DNA of 7,648 nt from Comamonadaceae bacterium. Its GTDB lineage: Bacteria; Pseudomonadota; Gammaproteobacteria; Burkholderiales; Burkholderiaceae_C. How positions within the stretch are numbered: the first letter of the stretch is position 1; every line of letters starts with the position of its first letter. Where the stretch lies: assembly GCA_947460165.1 (NCBI GenBank), contig CANHKH010000156.1:1-7648 (forward strand), given 5' to 3'. The notes beneath the pieces were generated by a model. That model was not told the DNA's origin. It saw only the letters and a program-made list of their open reading frames with translations, and searched no databases. A program made the position numbers and the translations under genes. This document shows, one piece after another, positions 6,745-7,648 of the stretch.

Positions 6745-6799
6745 AATGGGTCTGTCTGTCAAGGTGTGACCCCTCTGGGGCCAATATGGCGGCCGGTGG

Positions 6800-6831
6800 T
6801 GTCAGGCACTGTCGGCATATGATGAACTATA
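6800..6831 (-). promoter_or_regulatory. Candidate promoter and direct repeats in the fccAB leader
   Basis: In the 115-base gap between the LemA-family gene and fccA, the minus strand has TATAGT at 6831-6826, a fair -10 box; the only upstream -35 candidate, TTGTGA, is 15 bases away, slightly short. Just downstream are two near-identical direct repeats, seen on the plus strand as TGTCAGGCA (6800-6808) and TGTCGGCA (6810-6817), starting 10 bases apart, one DNA turn. Start-site position would fall on them, a place typical of repressor operators. The remaining leader of about 90 bases has a short GACCCC/GGGGCC hairpin but no recognised riboswitch. Evidence is motif-level only. Confidence 0.3.
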
Positions 6832-6846
6832 GCGTCAGCCCGAGCC

Positions 6847-7479
6847 TCACAAGCCAGCGACCCGCGCGGCCGCTGCATCGTCTTGCCGGCGGCCCTGGAG
6901 CATGGGCTGCGCCGCAGCGCTGGCTGCGCCATGGCTGGACCAATCCAGCCCGGGCAAGGGCTTGATCCCCGCCAGCTGAGCGATCAGCCAGGCCGGCACT
7001 TCTCGCACAGACTCGTTGAAGACTTTCACCGCTTGGTTATAGGGTTGAGACAGCAGCTCAAGCCGCGCGCCCAGCTCCACCAGGCTGAACACCGCCTGCT
7101 GCAAGGCCGGGTCGGTGCGTGCCGCCAGCTGGGTCGATGGAGACAGCCACACCTGCGCCAAAGCCTGGTCCAGGTTGTTTTCAGCGCGCGCCAGTGCGCG
7201 GGCCTCCGGGCCGCCCGAGGGGCGCTGGCGAGCCTGGTCCATGGCCAGGCGGGCTTTGCGGCTGCATTCGTCCAGGTGGGAGAGCAATCCATCTTCAAGC
7301 CTGTCAGCGACGGCCTGCAACTGTGCAAGGAGCTTTTGGCGCTGCAGCAGCACTGCATCGATGGTGGCGTACTCGCGACCCACGGCATTTTTCAGCCGGA
7401 CCAGGCGGTTGTGTGCACCCACCGCCCAAAACACCACCAGGGCGCTCAGTGCAAGATAAATCAGGGTCTCTGAGGTCAT
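6847..7479 (-). CDS. LemA-family protein
   Basis: Predicted 210-residue protein with one N-terminal membrane segment (about 5-22) and a mostly helical body. The segment after the membrane helix, HNRLVRLKNAVGREYATID followed by LLQRQKLLAQL (residues 23-53), and the later SQPYNQAVKVFNESVREVP (145-162) with WLIAQLAGIKPLP are the two hallmarks of the LemA fold, a four-helix bundle of unknown biochemical function. The topology suggests a short N-terminal tail and a soluble domain on the far side of the membrane. Residues from about 182 on are Ala/Gln/Arg-rich and look disordered. The ATG at 7479 precedes the membrane helix directly; no good ribosome site is visible. The gap of 115 bases to fccA and the separate leader there suggest it is not part of the sulfide dehydrogenase unit. 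Confidence 0.85.
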   Translation of the reverse strand: MTSETLIYLALSALVVFWAVGAHNRLVRLKNAVGREYATIDAVLLQRQKLLAQLQAVADRLEDGLLSHLDECSRKARLAMDQARQRPSGGPEARALARAENNLDQALAQVWLSPSTQLAARTDPALQQAVFSLVELGARLELLSQPYNQAVKVFNESVREVPAWLIAQLAGIKPLPGLDWSSHGAASAAAQPMLQGRRQDDAAAARVAGL

Positions 7480-7648
7480 GGTCTTGCGGTCAGCTGTGAG
7501 GCTGCCACTTTAGCGCAGCGGGCTCGAAGGCAGAAGGGGCAAACTGCCAGGGGGTCAGGCTGGCTCAGCCTAAATCCGGCTTCAGTTGGGCGCGGACTAG
7601 GGGCTGACGAAGCAGGTCTGTGGCTAGGCGCGAGTGCCCCCCGGACTG
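7480..7648. other. Region without a recognisable gene upstream of the LemA-family gene
   Basis: No gene is recognised. On the minus strand one frame is open from the window edge to a TGA at 7565-7567, giving 27 codons ending LVRAQLKPDLG. This could be the end of a gene that starts outside the window, but it is too short to judge. A small stem AGGCT/AGCCT (7557-7571, 5-base loop) overlaps that stop codon and might be part of a terminator, though no T-run follows. No convincing promoter for the LemA-family gene was found. Confidence 0.4.

Noticed and set aside
6757..6762. Perfect TTGACA (-35-like) on the minus strand before fccA
   Set aside because: Sixteen to eighteen bases downstream there is only AAATTC-like sequence overlapping the ribosome site, and transcription would start at or after the ATG.
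6780..6790. Short palindrome GCCAATATGGC in the fccA leader
   Set aside because: Arms of only four bases with a 3-base centre; expected by chance and not matched to a known operator.
1..7648. CRISPR array, insertion sequence, tRNA or rRNA
   Set aside because: No regularly spaced repeats, transposase motifs, terminal inverted repeats, tRNA cloverleaf or rRNA-like segment was seen on either strand.

Overview
All seven protein genes in this window lie on the minus strand, so transcription runs from high to low coordinates. The GC-rich composition and the gene order rsmB, DUF4390 gene, ntrY, ntrX fit a betaproteobacterium of the order Burkholderiales, most likely Comamonadaceae or a relative. 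This placement rests on gene content and family resemblance, not on a search.

In transcription order the window holds four parts. (1) 7480-7648 has no recognisable gene; it may carry the last codons of an upstream gene. (2) 6847-7479 encodes a small LemA-family membrane-anchored protein. (3) 6402-6731 and 5105-6391 form a two-gene cassette for flavocytochrome c sulfide dehydrogenase: a secreted monoheme cytochrome c (FccA type) and a Tat-exported FAD subunit (FccB/SoxF type). They are 10 bases apart, and a strong hairpin follows the second gene. (4) 5054-58 is a block of four tightly packed genes: the 16S rRNA m5C967 methyltransferase RsmB, a secreted DUF4390 protein, the histidine kinase NtrY, and an NtrX-like response regulator. 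The first three genes are nearly contiguous; 61 bases separate ntrY and ntrX. A hairpin-like repeat and an extended -10 element follow ntrX at the window edge and probably belong to the next gene.

The cassette should oxidise sulfide in the periplasm: FAD and a cysteine pair in FccB accept electrons, and the cytochrome passes them on. The NtrY/NtrX pair should sense an unknown envelope or redox/nitrogen signal. The response regulator is notable because it lacks the central AAA+ sigma54-activating domain of canonical NtrX and is only a receiver plus a Fis-type DNA-binding tail. I see no mobile element, CRISPR array, tRNA or rRNA. No wholly new system is evident. The points most worth checking are the shortened NtrX, a possible lipoprotein anchor on FccB, the ambiguous start of the DUF4390 gene, and the repeat-bearing leader of the sulfide dehydrogenase cassette.
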